64,000 bases of DNA from Sporosarcina sp. PTS2304 (GTDB lineage Bacteria; Bacillota; Bacilli; Bacillales_A; Planococcaceae), in contig NZ_CP031230.1 in NCBI RefSeq assembly GCF_003351785.1, positions 2,402,501 through 2,466,500 of the forward strand, in the 5' to 3' direction. Shown here piece by piece: positions 28,831-38,677 of the stretch. A program made the position numbers and the translations under genes. A model generated the notes under the pieces. It saw only the letters and a program-made list of their open reading frames with translations. It had not been told where the DNA came from and did not search any database. Position 1 is the first letter of the stretch, and every line of letters starts with the position of its first letter.

Positions 28831-29128
28831 TGGAGACTAATCAGTTGGTGACGTGTGGGATGTCGTTACGTTGCGTTTCAGCCGGACTCGTTTGTGGTAA
28901 TGTGAAATAAACCTTTCACTGCTCTAGAGAGAGTACGAAGAATACTGGTTACTGTCTGCGACAAACTTCTATAAAATTAAATTGAGCGAGAGGTAGACGG
29001 ATGGTTTTTCTCTGCGGCATTTGCGCTAATAACTTAATGTACAACTTTTTTGTATGATAGAAACTTGAATGGTTTTTCTATTCATCGTACGATATGGAAG
29101 AATCTATTTATGAAGAAGGTAGGTTACT
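28831..29128. other. intergenic region, no gene seen
   Basis: About 300 bases between copA and the MFS gene without an open frame that has a ribosome site. A palindrome TCGTACGA lies near 29086. The region presumably holds the promoter of the MFS exporter, which I could not place reliably. Confidence 0.4.
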
Positions 29129-30304
29129 ATGAAAAAAACTATATTACTGTTAATGTCTGTACAATTTTTTGTTTATTTAGGATTCGGCATTATTATACCC
29201 ATTCTACCTGAAGTGATTTTAGCTGAAGGCTATTCTGAAGTGCATGTCGGGGGATTATTAACGATTTATGCATTGTCTTCGTTTTTTACTGCTCCGTTAT
29301 GGGGTGCTTTGTCTGATCGTACCGGCAGAAAGAAATTGATAATGATCGGGTTGGTCGGTTTTAGCTTAAGCTTCTTCCTGTTCGCCCTCTTCATGGAGCA
29401 TTTATTGATGCTCTACGTATCCCGTATTGTCGGAGGGATATTCTCTGGGGCGTTGTATACTGCAGTGACTGGGTTTGTTGCAGATTTAACTACAGAAGAG
29501 AATCGCAATAAATATATGGGACTTCTAGGCATGTCTATCGGACTTGGGTTTATTTTCGGCCCTGCGATCGGGGGAATTCTTGGAGATATCCAATTGCAAA
29601 TTCCGTTTATAGCTTCCGGAACATTGACACTTCTCCTAACAGTCTATGCCTTCCTCATTTTAAGGGAACCTGACAGACATAGTTCAGCAAACAAACGGGC
29701 GATTCTTCCAAAAGGTGCCTCTACGATGTGGCAGTATCGAATTCGTTATTTGTTTTTGACTTCATTTATCATTACCTTCTTACTTGCCGGGGTAGAGTCT
29801 ACATTCCAGCTATTTCAAATCGATAGGATACACATCACTCCTTTGCAACTCGGGTACCTATTTATGGTGAGTGGCTTAGTAGATGCAGCTATTCAAGGCG
29901 GTGTTGTCCGTCGTGTGAAAAACGGAACAGAAACGTCCTGGATCATCGTTGCACAAATCGTTACAGCGATTGGTTTAGTACTCATTCCATTTTCGATGAA
30001 TTTGTTATGGGCCGGCTTTGCGATGAGTGTCTTTACTGCAGGTAATGCTCTTGTTCGGACTGTACTCGTCTCGTTAACTACAAAAGAAGCTGGCGGGATG
30101 TACGGAACCGCTGCTGGTTTATCGTATTCCATGGATAATATGGGGCGCATAATCGGACCATTATTATTTACTTGGATTTTCACGATGCAAGCGGGCAATA
30201 TGTATTTTATTTCAGCTATTTTGGCCATACTGTCAATAGGACTTGTGTTTGTCTTTAGAAAATCTACACGTACACTGAAGCATGTGCAGGAGCCAGTCGC
30301 GTAA
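29129..30304 (+). CDS. MFS multidrug exporter (DHA1, Bmr/NorA-like)
   Basis: 391 residues, 12 predicted membrane helices. Motif A GALSDRTGRKK between helices 2 and 3, and motif C-like GLGFIFGPAIGGILGD in helix 5, the antiporter signature of drug/H+ exporters. Substrates cannot be read from sequence. It has its own promoter region; no regulator is adjacent. Confidence 0.85.
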   Translation: MKKTILLLMSVQFFVYLGFGIIIPILPEVILAEGYSEVHVGGLLTIYALSSFFTAPLWGALSDRTGRKKLIMIGLVGFSLSFFLFALFMEHLLMLYVSRIVGGIFSGALYTAVTGFVADLTTEENRNKYMGLLGMSIGLGFIFGPAIGGILGDIQLQIPFIASGTLTLLLTVYAFLILREPDRHSSANKRAILPKGASTMWQYRIRYLFLTSFIITFLLAGVESTFQLFQIDRIHITPLQLGYLFMVSGLVDAAIQGGVVRRVKNGTETSWIIVAQIVTAIGLVLIPFSMNLLWAGFAMSVFTAGNALVRTVLVSLTTKEAGGMYGTAAGLSYSMDNMGRIIGPLLFTWIFTMQAGNMYFISAILAILSIGLVFVFRKSTRTLKHVQEPVA

Positions 30305-30435
30305 CTAGTGCATACGATATTCTATTGAAGCATGTAATTTTGTTCATGACTGAAGAGACGGTACGATGCTTTTCGCTTTTGATTCGTATGTCCGCTATAC
30401 TAAAGGAATAGTATATTAGCTGCAGGAGGAACTAT

Positions 30436-31887
30436 ATGACGCAAGTGATTAGTTTAATCATCACAAGTACGTTGATTATTAACATATTTTTAGCTATCGC
30501 TTTAATCTTTCTCGAACGAAGAGATCCCGCAAGCACCTGGGCATGGCTTCTTGTTTTATTTTTTATACCTATTGGCGGCTTTATCATTTATTTATTACTC
30601 GGTCGCCAGTTACGGGAAAAGCATTTATTCCGGTGGGAAGGTAGAAACAAAATCGGGATAGAGAAGTTGATTACGTATCAGCTAGAAGCGATTGAAAATG
30701 AGTCGTTTGAGTTTTTAAAGCCTGATACGGAGAAGTATGGGGATATGATTTATTTACACTTACGCAATAATCATTCCGTTTTGACACAAGATAATGACGT
30801 TCAAATCTTTACGGATGGTAAGAAAAAATTTGAAGCATTGCTGACAGATTTGGAACATGCAAAAGATCATATCCATATTCAATATTATATTTTCAGGTTG
30901 GATGGGATTGGCCAGAAAATTGTTGACATATTGATCCGAAAAGCAAAAGCGGGTGTGAAGGTGCGCGTGTTGTTTGATGATATCGGTTCACGCGGTTTGC
31001 ATGTGAAGCATTTTCGTGAGCTAACGGATAACGGCGGAGAGGTGGCAGCATTCTTTCCAGCGACCTTGCCGCTAATTAATCCTCGACTGAATTACCGTAA
31101 TCACCGCAAACTTGTAATCATTGATGGAAGGATCGGATATATTGGCGGATTCAATGTAGGAGATGAGTATTTAGGACTTAATAAAAAGTTCGGTTATTGG
31201 CGCGATGCCCATTTACGGATGGAAGGCAGTGCTGTGCATCCCATGCAGACGCGCTTTATCCTCGATTGGAATCAAGCGTCCGCAAAAACTAATATTCAGT
31301 ACAATGAACACTTTTTCCCTGCCATTCCCCGCAAAGGAACGGTAGGCGTTCAAATCGTTTCCAGCGGACCTGACTCCGAATGGGAAGATATTAAAGATGG
31401 GTATTTAAAAATGATTTCATTGGCTAAAGAATATATTTATATTCAAACACCTTACTTCATTCCAGATAGCAGTGTACTGGACGCATTGCGGATTGCAAGT
31501 TTATCGGGAGTAGATGTACGAGTCATGATTCCTAATAAACCTGATCACATGTTTGTGTATTGGGCGACGTATTCGAATGTCGGACTTCTGCTTAAAGCAG
31601 GAGCTAAAGTGTATATTTATGAAAATGGCTTTATTCATGCAAAGCAAATCGTTGTTGATGATCAAGTGTCGACGGTCGGCACCGCCAATATCGATGTGCG
31701 GAGTTTCCGTTTAAACTTCGAAGTAAATGCTTTTATCTACGATCGAGAAATTTCTCATGAACTTGCGGAAATCTTTGAAATGGACATTCAGAACTGTACA
31801 GAGCTAACATATGATAATTATATGGAACGCGAACGAATGATTAAAATAAAGGAATCGATTTCAAGATTACTCTCCCCTATCTTATAA
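30436..31887 (+). CDS. cls: cardiolipin synthase
   Basis: 483 residues: two N-terminal membrane helices, then two phospholipase D domains with HxK motifs (NYRNHRKLVIIDG near 222; GFIHAKQIVVDD near 400). It condenses two phosphatidylglycerol molecules to cardiolipin. Length matches ClsA-type enzymes. GCAGGAGGA site before ATG; a strong shared terminator follows. Confidence 0.95.
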   Translation: MTQVISLIITSTLIINIFLAIALIFLERRDPASTWAWLLVLFFIPIGGFIIYLLLGRQLREKHLFRWEGRNKIGIEKLITYQLEAIENESFEFLKPDTEKYGDMIYLHLRNNHSVLTQDNDVQIFTDGKKKFEALLTDLEHAKDHIHIQYYIFRLDGIGQKIVDILIRKAKAGVKVRVLFDDIGSRGLHVKHFRELTDNGGEVAAFFPATLPLINPRLNYRNHRKLVIIDGRIGYIGGFNVGDEYLGLNKKFGYWRDAHLRMEGSAVHPMQTRFILDWNQASAKTNIQYNEHFFPAIPRKGTVGVQIVSSGPDSEWEDIKDGYLKMISLAKEYIYIQTPYFIPDSSVLDALRIASLSGVDVRVMIPNKPDHMFVYWATYSNVGLLLKAGAKVYIYENGFIHAKQIVVDDQVSTVGTANIDVRSFRLNFEVNAFIYDREISHELAEIFEMDIQNCTELTYDNYMERERMIKIKESISRLLSPIL

Positions 31888-31891
31888 AAAA

Positions 31892-31928
31892 ACTAGCCGG
31901 TGAAGAGACTCCCTCTTTACCGGCTAGT
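31892..31928. terminator. bidirectional terminator between cls and vanY-like gene
   Basis: ACTAGCCGG-TGAAGAG pairs with CTCTTTA-CCGGCTAGT, with A-rich sequence on the cls side; it serves the convergent genes on both sides. Confidence 0.85.
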
Positions 31929-31932
31929 CATA

Positions 31933-32817
31933 TTAACGAACACCTACGTATTCTTCTAGCGTAATATTTTGTTTGAAAATCTTCTCTGCCACTTCTTTTC
32001 CGACATATCGATAATGCCAGGATTCATGTATATACCCGGTTATTTCTTCTTTATCTTTCGGGTAGCGAAGGATGAAGCCGTATTTATGTGCGTGAGCCGC
32101 CAGCCATTTTGCCGCTTCTGTATCACCGAATGACGTAGAAGCCCAGTAGTCTTCATGATTGACTTCACCAATATCAAATGCCAAGCCAGTCTGGTGTTCA
32201 GAATATCCAGGACGCGCACTATAACGGTCTGCAGCCTCTTGTCCATCTCTTTTAACATACCGTTCATATAAAGTTACTTGATACTCATAGGAACGATACG
32301 TACTGAATGCTTGCAAGTTAATCCCTGATGTCAGCGCCTCTGCTGCCAATTCGTTGAACGCTTCTCTAGCTTCTTCACTTTCTCCAGGAGTGTAGTCTTT
32401 TGGTAGAGGGTATTGTTTATTTGCCAGTAATATTCCATCTATTATTTTCGGTTCTTTTGGCAATTCTGTCCCTTCTACGTATTCTATCGGATTAGCTGGC
32501 TTTGCTGATTCAGCTGCCTGATCACTAGTCGAACTATCTTCAGTAAATGGTACTTTCTCTGCCGCTCTTAGTGGTTCTTGTTGCGGATTAGTAATTTCGT
32601 CCACTTTTTGTTCTTCATGACGTATAACCGAACTTTCTTTATTCATTTCATCTACAGAAAGCCGACTATCCTGTACTTGAAGTTCCGACACATCTTCCAC
32701 ACTCTGATTATTTGAGATCAACCAGTTGATCACTCCAATGAAGAAGATAAAAGTAACTCCGGCTACCATATACGTTCTATTACGCCCACGCGCAGACTGG
32801 TTATTTCTTTTTTTCAT
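31933..32817 (-). CDS. D-alanyl-D-alanine carboxypeptidase, VanY type (M15B)
   Basis: 294 residues: one N-terminal membrane anchor (about 15-33), an acidic low-complexity linker to about 110, then the M15B domain. Zinc motifs are SEHQTGLAFDIG and ESWHYRYVG (SxHxxGxAxD and ExxWH), with STYRSYEYQ upstream. It trims the terminal D-Ala of peptidoglycan stems outside the membrane. No van resistance genes are nearby, so a housekeeping role is likely. Confidence 0.9.
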   Translation of the reverse strand: MKKRNNQSARGRNRTYMVAGVTFIFFIGVINWLISNNQSVEDVSELQVQDSRLSVDEMNKESSVIRHEEQKVDEITNPQQEPLRAAEKVPFTEDSSTSDQAAESAKPANPIEYVEGTELPKEPKIIDGILLANKQYPLPKDYTPGESEEAREAFNELAAEALTSGINLQAFSTYRSYEYQVTLYERYVKRDGQEAADRYSARPGYSEHQTGLAFDIGEVNHEDYWASTSFGDTEAAKWLAAHAHKYGFILRYPKDKEEITGYIHESWHYRYVGKEVAEKIFKQNITLEEYVGVR

Positions 32818-32945
32818 ATTGTATTAACCTTCCCTCTTTCTCAGTCACTTATCCCGTAGTATAGTGTATCATTATTTTTCTTTTTCGTCTTTCTATGCTA
32901 CTATTCATTGAAATCTATTCATGAATTTAGAGTGAGGTATACGAA

Positions 32946-34102
32946 TTGAATAATCAACGTTGGCTCTCTATGAGCTTTTTTGTTTTCTTCTTCACATGGG
33001 GTATTTTCTTGCCTTATTGGACAGGATGGTTGACGTCCGCAAAAGGTCTTTCAGTTACTGAAGCGAGTATGATTATGAGTGCTGGGATGATTGCCCGGGC
33101 ACTCTCGACGTTCTTTTTATTTCCACTGGCTACGCAAAATTTGTCGCTTCTTCGTGTTGTTCGATTAACGACACTCGTTTCTCTTCTTATCGCATTTGCC
33201 TACTTACCAAACAGTCCGTTTTTCGTTTTATTTGGATTAACTGTACTTTTTAGCGCTGTCTACCCTATTATTTTACCTGGTGTGGAAAGCGGTGCTTCTC
33301 TGCTTATGCAACACGAACGAATTCATTACGGAAAAAGCCGTTCGTACGGATCAATCGGTTACACTGTCGCCCTCCTGCTAGTCGGGACAGTTACAGCCGT
33401 TTGGAATGAACAAGCAATTCTCTACATAATGATTGCAGGGCTAGGAGTCGCTCTATGGTTTTTCTATCAACAAGCACCTGCAGTTCTTGCACAAGCACCT
33501 CCGGTAGATTTAAAAGCAGACAGAGGACAATTGAGAAATTTATTCGCCAGCAAATCTTTTGTTATCGTATTATGTATTGCTGTTTTACTACAAGGAGCCC
33601 ATGCATCTTATTATAATTTCGGTTTTATTTTTTTGGATGACTTAGGAATTAACGGTTTTTATATAGGAGTCATTCTTAATATTGCTGTGCTTTTCGAAAT
33701 TTTTTTTTCACACAGGCGGATCGGTTATTAGCGCACGTTCGTACGTCTACTATCTTTTTACTAGCTGCCATCGGTTCTACTATACGCTGGATTTCTATTT
33801 TCTTATTTCCTAACACAGAAGTATTTATAGCGACTCAAGTATTACATTCTGTCTCATTTGGAATGGCTCATTTCGCATTTATACAATTTCTCTCGAACAA
33901 TGTGCCACGTCATCTGATTGCTACTGCACAAGGCGTCTATGCAGCAGTTGCAATGAGTCTAAGTGTAGCGATTCTGACATTTCCTGCAGGTTATTTATAC
34001 GACCAATCGTCTCGCTATGCGTTTCTAAGTATGGCTATCTGCTCTATCATTGCATTGCTCGTGATCGTTTGGTCGAGACAACGCATAGCAGACACGTTAT
34101 AA
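32946..34102 (+). pseudogene. MFS transporter split by a frameshift in a T run
   Basis: TTG at 32946 (GAGTGAGGT site) opens a 261-residue frame that stops at 33731. The continuation lies in the next frame from about 33709 to 34102. Both parts together give a 12-helix MFS protein of normal length (about 385 residues), of the PPP/HcaT-like type. The break is at nine T residues (33700-33708), where ten would restore the frame (FEIFFFTQADRLL). It may be a true mutation, a phase-variable tract, or a sequencing error. Confidence 0.85.
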
Positions 34103-34135
34103 AAATGAGTATGTTAGTAGCGCACAATATAAAAT

Positions 34136-34384
34136 TTAAAGCAACATGATGTATAACAGCGTACAGAGTGAGGCTATCGCGAAAAATACAGCCATCCACA
34201 ACATCCACTTAGACTCACGGATCAATCCTTGCTTTTTATACATTGCAGTGCGTGCTGCATTGGTTAGTGTGAACATGACAAGCATGGACAAGATAGCGAA
34301 CTCTAGATTTAACTGGATGATAAAATAAAGGGATACGATGGCTGAAGCGGCAATCGCTACGCCCATAATCCATTTTGCTTTCAT
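34136..34384 (-). CDS. small membrane protein, unknown function
   Basis: 82 residues with three predicted membrane helices (about 5-22, 28-45, 60-80) and a short basic loop MYKKQGLIRESKW. I do not recognise a family. ATG preceded by AGGGAGTGTC. It is convergent with the broken MFS gene and lies downstream of yidC, from which a terminator separates it. Confidence 0.7.
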   Translation of the reverse strand: MKAKWIMGVAIAASAIVSLYFIIQLNLEFAILSMLVMFTLTNAARTAMYKKQGLIRESKWMLWMAVFFAIASLCTLLYIMLL

Positions 34385-34410
34385 ATGATGACACTCCCTA
34401 TTCGCTTACA

Positions 34411-34440
34411 AAATAAAAAAGCTGGTTTTCACCAGCTTTC
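34411..34440 (-). terminator. terminator of yidC
   Basis: GAAAGCTGGT-GAAA-ACCAGCTTTTTTATTT on the minus strand. Confidence 0.85.
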
Positions 34441-34448
34441 CATGTATC

Positions 34449-35249
34449 TCACTTTTCTTTAACTACTGGTTCTTCTTTAGCTACTGGTGGATCTACACTC
34501 TTAAAGTAGAATTTACGTCCCAAATATGTTTGGAAAATCAGCAGCAAACCACCGACGGCCCAATATAAAGGGAGTGCTGCCATAACTGTATAAGAAATAA
34601 ACATAATCATAATAGGTGACATGTAAATAAATAGCTTCATCTGTTGCTGTTGCTGTTCAGGCATTGTCCACAATGATACACGAGCTTGAACAAAATAAAC
34701 GGCACCCGCAACTAGCATCATGATGATATCCGGCTCACCTAGTTTGAACCATAAAAATTCATGATTTTTCACTTCTGGTGGTGCATAAAGAATCGCAAAA
34801 TACAGACCCATGATAATCGGCATCTGAATCACTAACGGTAAACAACCCATATTTAACGGGTTGACACCGTGCTTCGAATACAGTCCCATCATTTCTTGTT
34901 GTAACTTCATCTGCTCTTCTTTGTCTTGAGCTTCTTTAGATGCTTTCATCCGTTTTTGGATATCTTCCATTTCCGGTCGCAGTCCATCCATCTTAACTTT
35001 CATCTCTTGTTGCGATTTATAGTTCTTCAACATCAACGGCATCAATATTACACGAATCGCTACAGTGATAAGAATAATCGCAAAACCATAGTTACCATTA
35101 AACATTTCACCTAGATAATGAAGGAGCCATTCCATCGGACGGACGAATGTGCTGTAAAACATTCCTGTTTTATTTTCTACGCCCGAACAACCACTTAAAA
35201 ACACAGCAGTTATAGCCAACAAACTTACAAGTCCTATTCTTTTCTTCAA
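34449..35249 (-). CDS. yidC: membrane protein insertase YidC/OxaA (SpoIIIJ type)
   Basis: About 266 residues. Lipoprotein signal with lipobox FLSGC, then five membrane helices; the conserved hydrophilic-groove arginine lies in VAIRVILMPL. The 60KD_IMP core ends with LPLYWAVGGLLLIFQT. It inserts proteins into the membrane, alone or with Sec. The TTG at 35249 has TAGGTGA five nt upstream; the GTG at 35258 lies in that site. Not in the rpmH-rnpA cluster, so probably a second paralogue (SpoIIIJ/YqjG-like). Confidence 0.92.
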   Translation of the reverse strand: MKKRIGLVSLLAITAVFLSGCSGVENKTGMFYSTFVRPMEWLLHYLGEMFNGNYGFAIILITVAIRVILMPLMLKNYKSQQEMKVKMDGLRPEMEDIQKRMKASKEAQDKEEQMKLQQEMMGLYSKHGVNPLNMGCLPLVIQMPIIMGLYFAILYAPPEVKNHEFLWFKLGEPDIIMMLVAGAVYFVQARVSLWTMPEQQQQQMKLFIYMSPIMIMFISYTVMAALPLYWAVGGLLLIFQTYLGRKFYFKSVDPPVAKEEPVVKEK

Positions 35250-35306
35250 TGATTTCACCTACGCTATCTCAAACTAATGAGAATTATACATCAAACAATG
35301 TAAAAG

Positions 35307-36089
35307 TTACAGTGAATCATCTTGATTAAACGAAAATTGAAAGTAATTCCCACTCAAATCTTTACGGAAGCGCATTGGTGTGAATCCAGTATATTTTTTA
35401 AACACGCGAGTGAAATAACTTTGATTGCAAAAGTGAAATTTTTTCGCTATTTCTGATATTTTTTGATCTGTAAAGCGCAAATAATATTGTACTTCTTCAA
35501 TCTTACGTATCATAATAAACTCGACAAGCGTCACTGACGTATATTCGCGGAATATACGAGATAAATGACTCGTACTCACGTTGAACTGCTTCGCTATTTC
35601 CTCTACTACTAACTGTTTTTCAACATTTGTGTTTATATACTGAATCACTTCATTTACTGTGTCGTGGGAGAGCTTTGGAGTATCACGTTCCTTCAGAATA
35701 TAGCAGTAAAATTCTATTAGTTCGTCTCCAATCTCAACCGCATTTGCTTCTGTTAAGTTTTGTTCAATCAATACTATACAAGTCGCATTAAATGTAAATG
35801 CATTTTCATCATTTAAAAGCTTTTCTTCTTTCATTCGTCTTGTTACCATTGACGACATTACAATGAAATAATATTGTATAGCTTTGGTTGAAGATTCAGG
35901 TATATAATCAGATAAAATAGTCTGAATTTCTTTGAGTGTATAGCGAGCCAGTTCCTTTTCTAGATTAAAGATATGATTCAGCAACTTTCTTTCCAATTGA
36001 AAATACGTTTTAGCTATTTTTACGCGATTTTCGCTTTCATTTGTGCTGATTAATACTAGATTTGAGGCTTCTATTTTTTTACTAGTCAT
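35307..36089 (-). CDS. AraC family transcriptional regulator
   Basis: 260 residues. The C-terminal 100 residues hold two helix-turn-helix motifs (VEEIAKQFNVSTSHLSRIFREY and ISEIAKKFHFCNQSYFTRVFKKYTGFTPMRFRK). The N-terminal 150 residues are helical with no recognised ligand domain. The ATG at 36089 has GGGGTGA seven nt upstream; an earlier ATG at 36137 lacks a site. Its target is unknown; no obvious partner operon. Confidence 0.87.
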   Translation of the reverse strand: MTSKKIEASNLVLISTNESENRVKIAKTYFQLERKLLNHIFNLEKELARYTLKEIQTILSDYIPESSTKAIQYYFIVMSSMVTRRMKEEKLLNDENAFTFNATCIVLIEQNLTEANAVEIGDELIEFYCYILKERDTPKLSHDTVNEVIQYINTNVEKQLVVEEIAKQFNVSTSHLSRIFREYTSVTLVEFIMIRKIEEVQYYLRFTDQKISEIAKKFHFCNQSYFTRVFKKYTGFTPMRFRKDLSGNYFQFSFNQDDSL

Positions 36090-36211
36090 GAGTTTCACCC
36101 CACTCATTCTATAAATATCAGACTTTTCATGACGCATCCCTATATGTAAATCATTTTACCTTATCCTACAAATTTATCTATAGTTTATGTATTTACTGAT
36201 ATATATAGGAT

Positions 36212-36240
36212 AAAGCACCCCTTTTAAAGAGGTGCTTTTT
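36212..36240 (-). terminator. terminator downstream of ytxH
   Basis: AAAGCACC-CC...GAGGTGCTTTTT hairpin, T-rich on both sides; lies after the ytxH stop on the minus strand. Confidence 0.65.
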
Positions 36241-36295
36241 GTATGAATATGATTAGTTGTCATTGCTATTCTTTTCCATCATTTGGTGAGTGTTG

Positions 36296-36646
36296 TTAGT
36301 TTGTTTGAGGGGAGTTTTCTGAGGTGTCTGCATTCTTTTTGTATAAACCGTCTTTTTCTGATGCTTTTTTATCGGGATCTTGCACTTCTTGGTTGTAATA
36401 ATGAACGCTCGTCTGCGCTCCTTCAGAAACCATGTTGTTGTCAGGAATGTCTTCGGGATCAGAATGACCTACTTTTTCTACTGTCTGGTCAACTAACGTA
36501 TTGTTATTCATGAATGTATCTACTTTATCTTTTAAGACACTTACAGTTTCCATCGCTTTATCACGATTTTCCTTCTTACTGAAATATGCATATGCCCCTG
36601 CTGCCAACGTTGCTAAAAATAAGCCGTTTGTTTTTTTACCTGCCAT
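36296..36646 (-). CDS. YtxH domain protein
   Basis: 116 residues: a short N-terminal membrane/glycine stretch (GLFLATLAAGAYAYF), then a charged tail, as in YtxH-type general stress proteins. ATG at 36646, nine nt after GGAGG. A sigma-B promoter lies 55 bp upstream (36702-36727), so it is probably part of the general stress regulon. Molecular role unknown. Confidence 0.8.
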   Translation of the reverse strand: MAGKKTNGLFLATLAAGAYAYFSKKENRDKAMETVSVLKDKVDTFMNNNTLVDQTVEKVGHSDPEDIPDNNMVSEGAQTSVHYYNQEVQDPDKKASEKDGLYKKNADTSENSPQTN

Positions 36647-36701
36647 AAATACCATCCTCCGTAATAAATAATTTGTAGTGATCTTCTACTTACAGCTTAA
36701 T

Positions 36702-36727
36702 ATACCCGACCACTGTATTTTTCAAAC
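36702..36727 (-). promoter_or_regulatory. sigma-B promoter of ytxH
   Basis: GTTTGA, 14-nt spacer, GGGTAT on the minus strand; one -35 mismatch from consensus. Confidence 0.78.
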
Positions 36728-36951
36728 GTCTGAACTATCACCTTCCATACATACAAGGAAGATGTGACAGACATACGTCATGTGTCTCAGTAGAACACTT
36801 TTACAAGACTACTCTATGCGGATAGACAGATAAAAAGCACATCTATTGTACGGATTTACTAAAAGAGTACTAGTTCATTTTATCAACATCGTAGTTTTAA
36901 GAAAGCTAATTTGATATACTATAGAGAAAGAAAGTTAGGGGTGAACATGTG

Positions 36952-37449
36952 ATGATTCGAAAAATGACGGTAGATGATATTAAAGATGTTCAACAAATCG
37001 CTCTTACCTCTTGGCAATATATGTTTGGAGAGTATATTCCAGAAGAAGTGATCCAATCATTTATCGAGCGTACGTATTCTGATTTAATGTTAAAAAAACA
37101 AATTGAAAAAACAACGGTATTGCTTGCTATAGATTCTCAAGAACAAACGGTAGGATATCTTAGTTATACACCAATAGACGTAGATGGCGAGAGCGAGGTT
37201 ACAGCGCTGCATATGCTCCCTTCACACTTGAATTGTGGCTACGAGGAGTTATTACTGACGGAAGCATTACAGTCATTGAGTACAGCTCAGAATGTCGATG
37301 TGTATGTAGATGAACGTTCACGTGATCTTCAAGAGTTTTATAGTAAGAATGGGTTTGTTTTAGTTGAATCTTTCCAAGAAGAGTTTGAAGGCATTCCTGT
37401 TGAAACGATTCATTATTCATTACCGATTAAGCAACATGCTCATTCGTAA
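36952..37449 (+). CDS. GNAT family N-acetyltransferase
   Basis: 165 residues with a GNAT fold: IRKMTVDDIKDVQQIALTSW at the N-terminus, VTALHMLPSHLNCGYEELL (acetyl-CoA site, loosely conserved) and FYSKNGFVLVESF near the end. The R/QxxGxG loop is degenerate. The substrate is unknown. ATG at 36952 seven nt after AGGGGTGA (a GTG at 36949 is possible). Confidence 0.82.
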   Translation: MIRKMTVDDIKDVQQIALTSWQYMFGEYIPEEVIQSFIERTYSDLMLKKQIEKTTVLLAIDSQEQTVGYLSYTPIDVDGESEVTALHMLPSHLNCGYEELLLTEALQSLSTAQNVDVYVDERSRDLQEFYSKNGFVLVESFQEEFEGIPVETIHYSLPIKQHAHS

Positions 37450-37492
37450 AAGCTAATCAAAAACGATACAAGAAATAGATATAATAGACATC

Positions 37493-37524
37493 AGCGTAAA
37501 GGAATAAACATTCTTTACGCTTTT
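37493..37524 (+). terminator. terminator of the GNAT gene
   Basis: AGCGTAAAG with CTTTACGCT around an 11-nt loop, followed by TTTCT. Confidence 0.8.
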
Positions 37525-37560
37525 CTCTATTAGTAGTGTTGTAGAAGTAGTGTACTCGTT

Positions 37561-37655
37561 AGGATTCTCCCTACAGAACCGGACGCATTACTGAGGGGGC
37601 GCGGCGGACTCGCCAGTAGTTCGCTTTCGATTACGCCTGTCAAGCGCAAAGATTC
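37561..37655. repeat. truncated type B palindromic repeat
   Basis: Begins with the type B left arm (AGGATTCTCCC, GAACCGGACGC) and core GGCGCGGCGGACTCGCC ... TTACGCCTGTC, but the right arm is missing; the sequence decays after about 37655. Confidence 0.75.
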
Positions 37656-37703
37656 CCCTATACTATATGCATGTGATGTAGCTTAAAACTCTGGATAAAA
37701 CAC

Positions 37704-37743
37704 AAAAAAACGAGCCTGGTTCGTTTTACTCCAGACTCGTTTC
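37704..37743 (-). terminator. terminator of the DUF4064 gene
   Basis: CGAG-T-CTGG...CCAGG-CTCG hairpin on the minus strand followed by TTTTTTT. Confidence 0.8.
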
Positions 37744-37746
37744 GTA

Positions 37747-38214
37747 TTAATTCATCCAATTCGATTGATTTGCAACATATTCATCTTGTGCGACTTCCGG
37801 TGCCATAGGAGGTTTCTTTGTGAAACATAAGATACCAGCGATGTATAGCAAGATAGACGTCAATGACAGGATTCCGTTAAATAAACCAGCTATTATGAAT
37901 AGCGTTCCTGCAGCTTTCGCATTTGTGCGCAACTTTACTAGCCCGATAATATTTAACACCAAACCAATTAATGCTACCGCCACACCTACCCAAATAAACA
38001 TAGCGAACACATCGAAGAATTCCATGAACATATCGAGTTCAGAAACTGATAATGTTCCATCTGCCAACATTACTTCTCGGAATTGCTCCATCGTATTTGG
38101 ATCATTTCCTGCCATATTGAGAAAGAATCCGAAGACGATCAGCATCGCCATTCCGAAAAAAGTGAAAATAGCTGCAATAATCGAGAGGATTTTCTCTGCC
38201 GTGCGGTTAATCAT
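37747..38214 (-). CDS. DUF4064 domain membrane protein
   Basis: 155 residues with four membrane helices (about 10-32, 65-90, 95-115, 118-140): RTAEKILSIIAAIFTFFGM and LVLNIIGLVKLRTNAKAAG are typical of the DUF4064 family. Function unknown. Standalone gene with its own terminator. Confidence 0.8.
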   Translation of the reverse strand: MINRTAEKILSIIAAIFTFFGMAMLIVFGFFLNMAGNDPNTMEQFREVMLADGTLSVSELDMFMEFFDVFAMFIWVGVAVALIGLVLNIIGLVKLRTNAKAAGTLFIIAGLFNGILSLTSILLYIAGILCFTKKPPMAPEVAQDEYVANQSNWMN

Positions 38215-38303
38215 TCCACATCACCTACTTCTGTAATTTTTCTTCTCTTATACCTATACGCTAGGCATACCAAAAAGTTTCAAAAAAGTGATGTGGCTGA
38301 CTA

Positions 38304-38621
38304 TTAGGCTTTCACATCATTGTATTCATCGCTACGATCAAAAGCGTTCACTACATATGAACAAACAGCTTTCATCTTGAGTCCTTTTTCACGTGCATTT
38401 TCTGCCGCTTGGTCAAGAAGTTTTTTCGCTACACCTTGTCCACGTAAAGAGTCGTCTACATATGTGTGCGTCATCGTCATAATCCCTTGATCTTCGGACC
38501 ATTCAATTTCTGCTGTGACATCGCCATCGCTTTTATGTTGATAAGCGTACTTATCTCCACCTAACTCTACAAGCTCCAAATCCAATTCTTGCGGCAAGTT
38601 CATGTCTTTTTCTTCACTCAT
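38304..38621 (-). CDS. small GNAT acetyltransferase (YjdJ-like)
   Basis: 105 residues: THTYVDDSLRGQGVAKKLLDQAAENAREKG is the Acg-type acetyl-CoA loop of the short GCN5-related group (GNAT COG2388), ending VNAFDRSDEYNDV. ATG at 38621 eight nt after AAAGGAG. Substrate unknown. A weak sigma-B-like sequence (GTTTAG, 14 nt, TGGTAC) lies at 38662-38687. Confidence 0.85.
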   Translation of the reverse strand: MSEEKDMNLPQELDLELVELGGDKYAYQHKSDGDVTAEIEWSEDQGIMTMTHTYVDDSLRGQGVAKKLLDQAAENAREKGLKMKAVCSYVVNAFDRSDEYNDVKA

Positions 38622-38677
38622 GTATATCTCTCCTTTGTAGTTATCTCTTCTATCCATTAACGTACCACGAATTTCAC

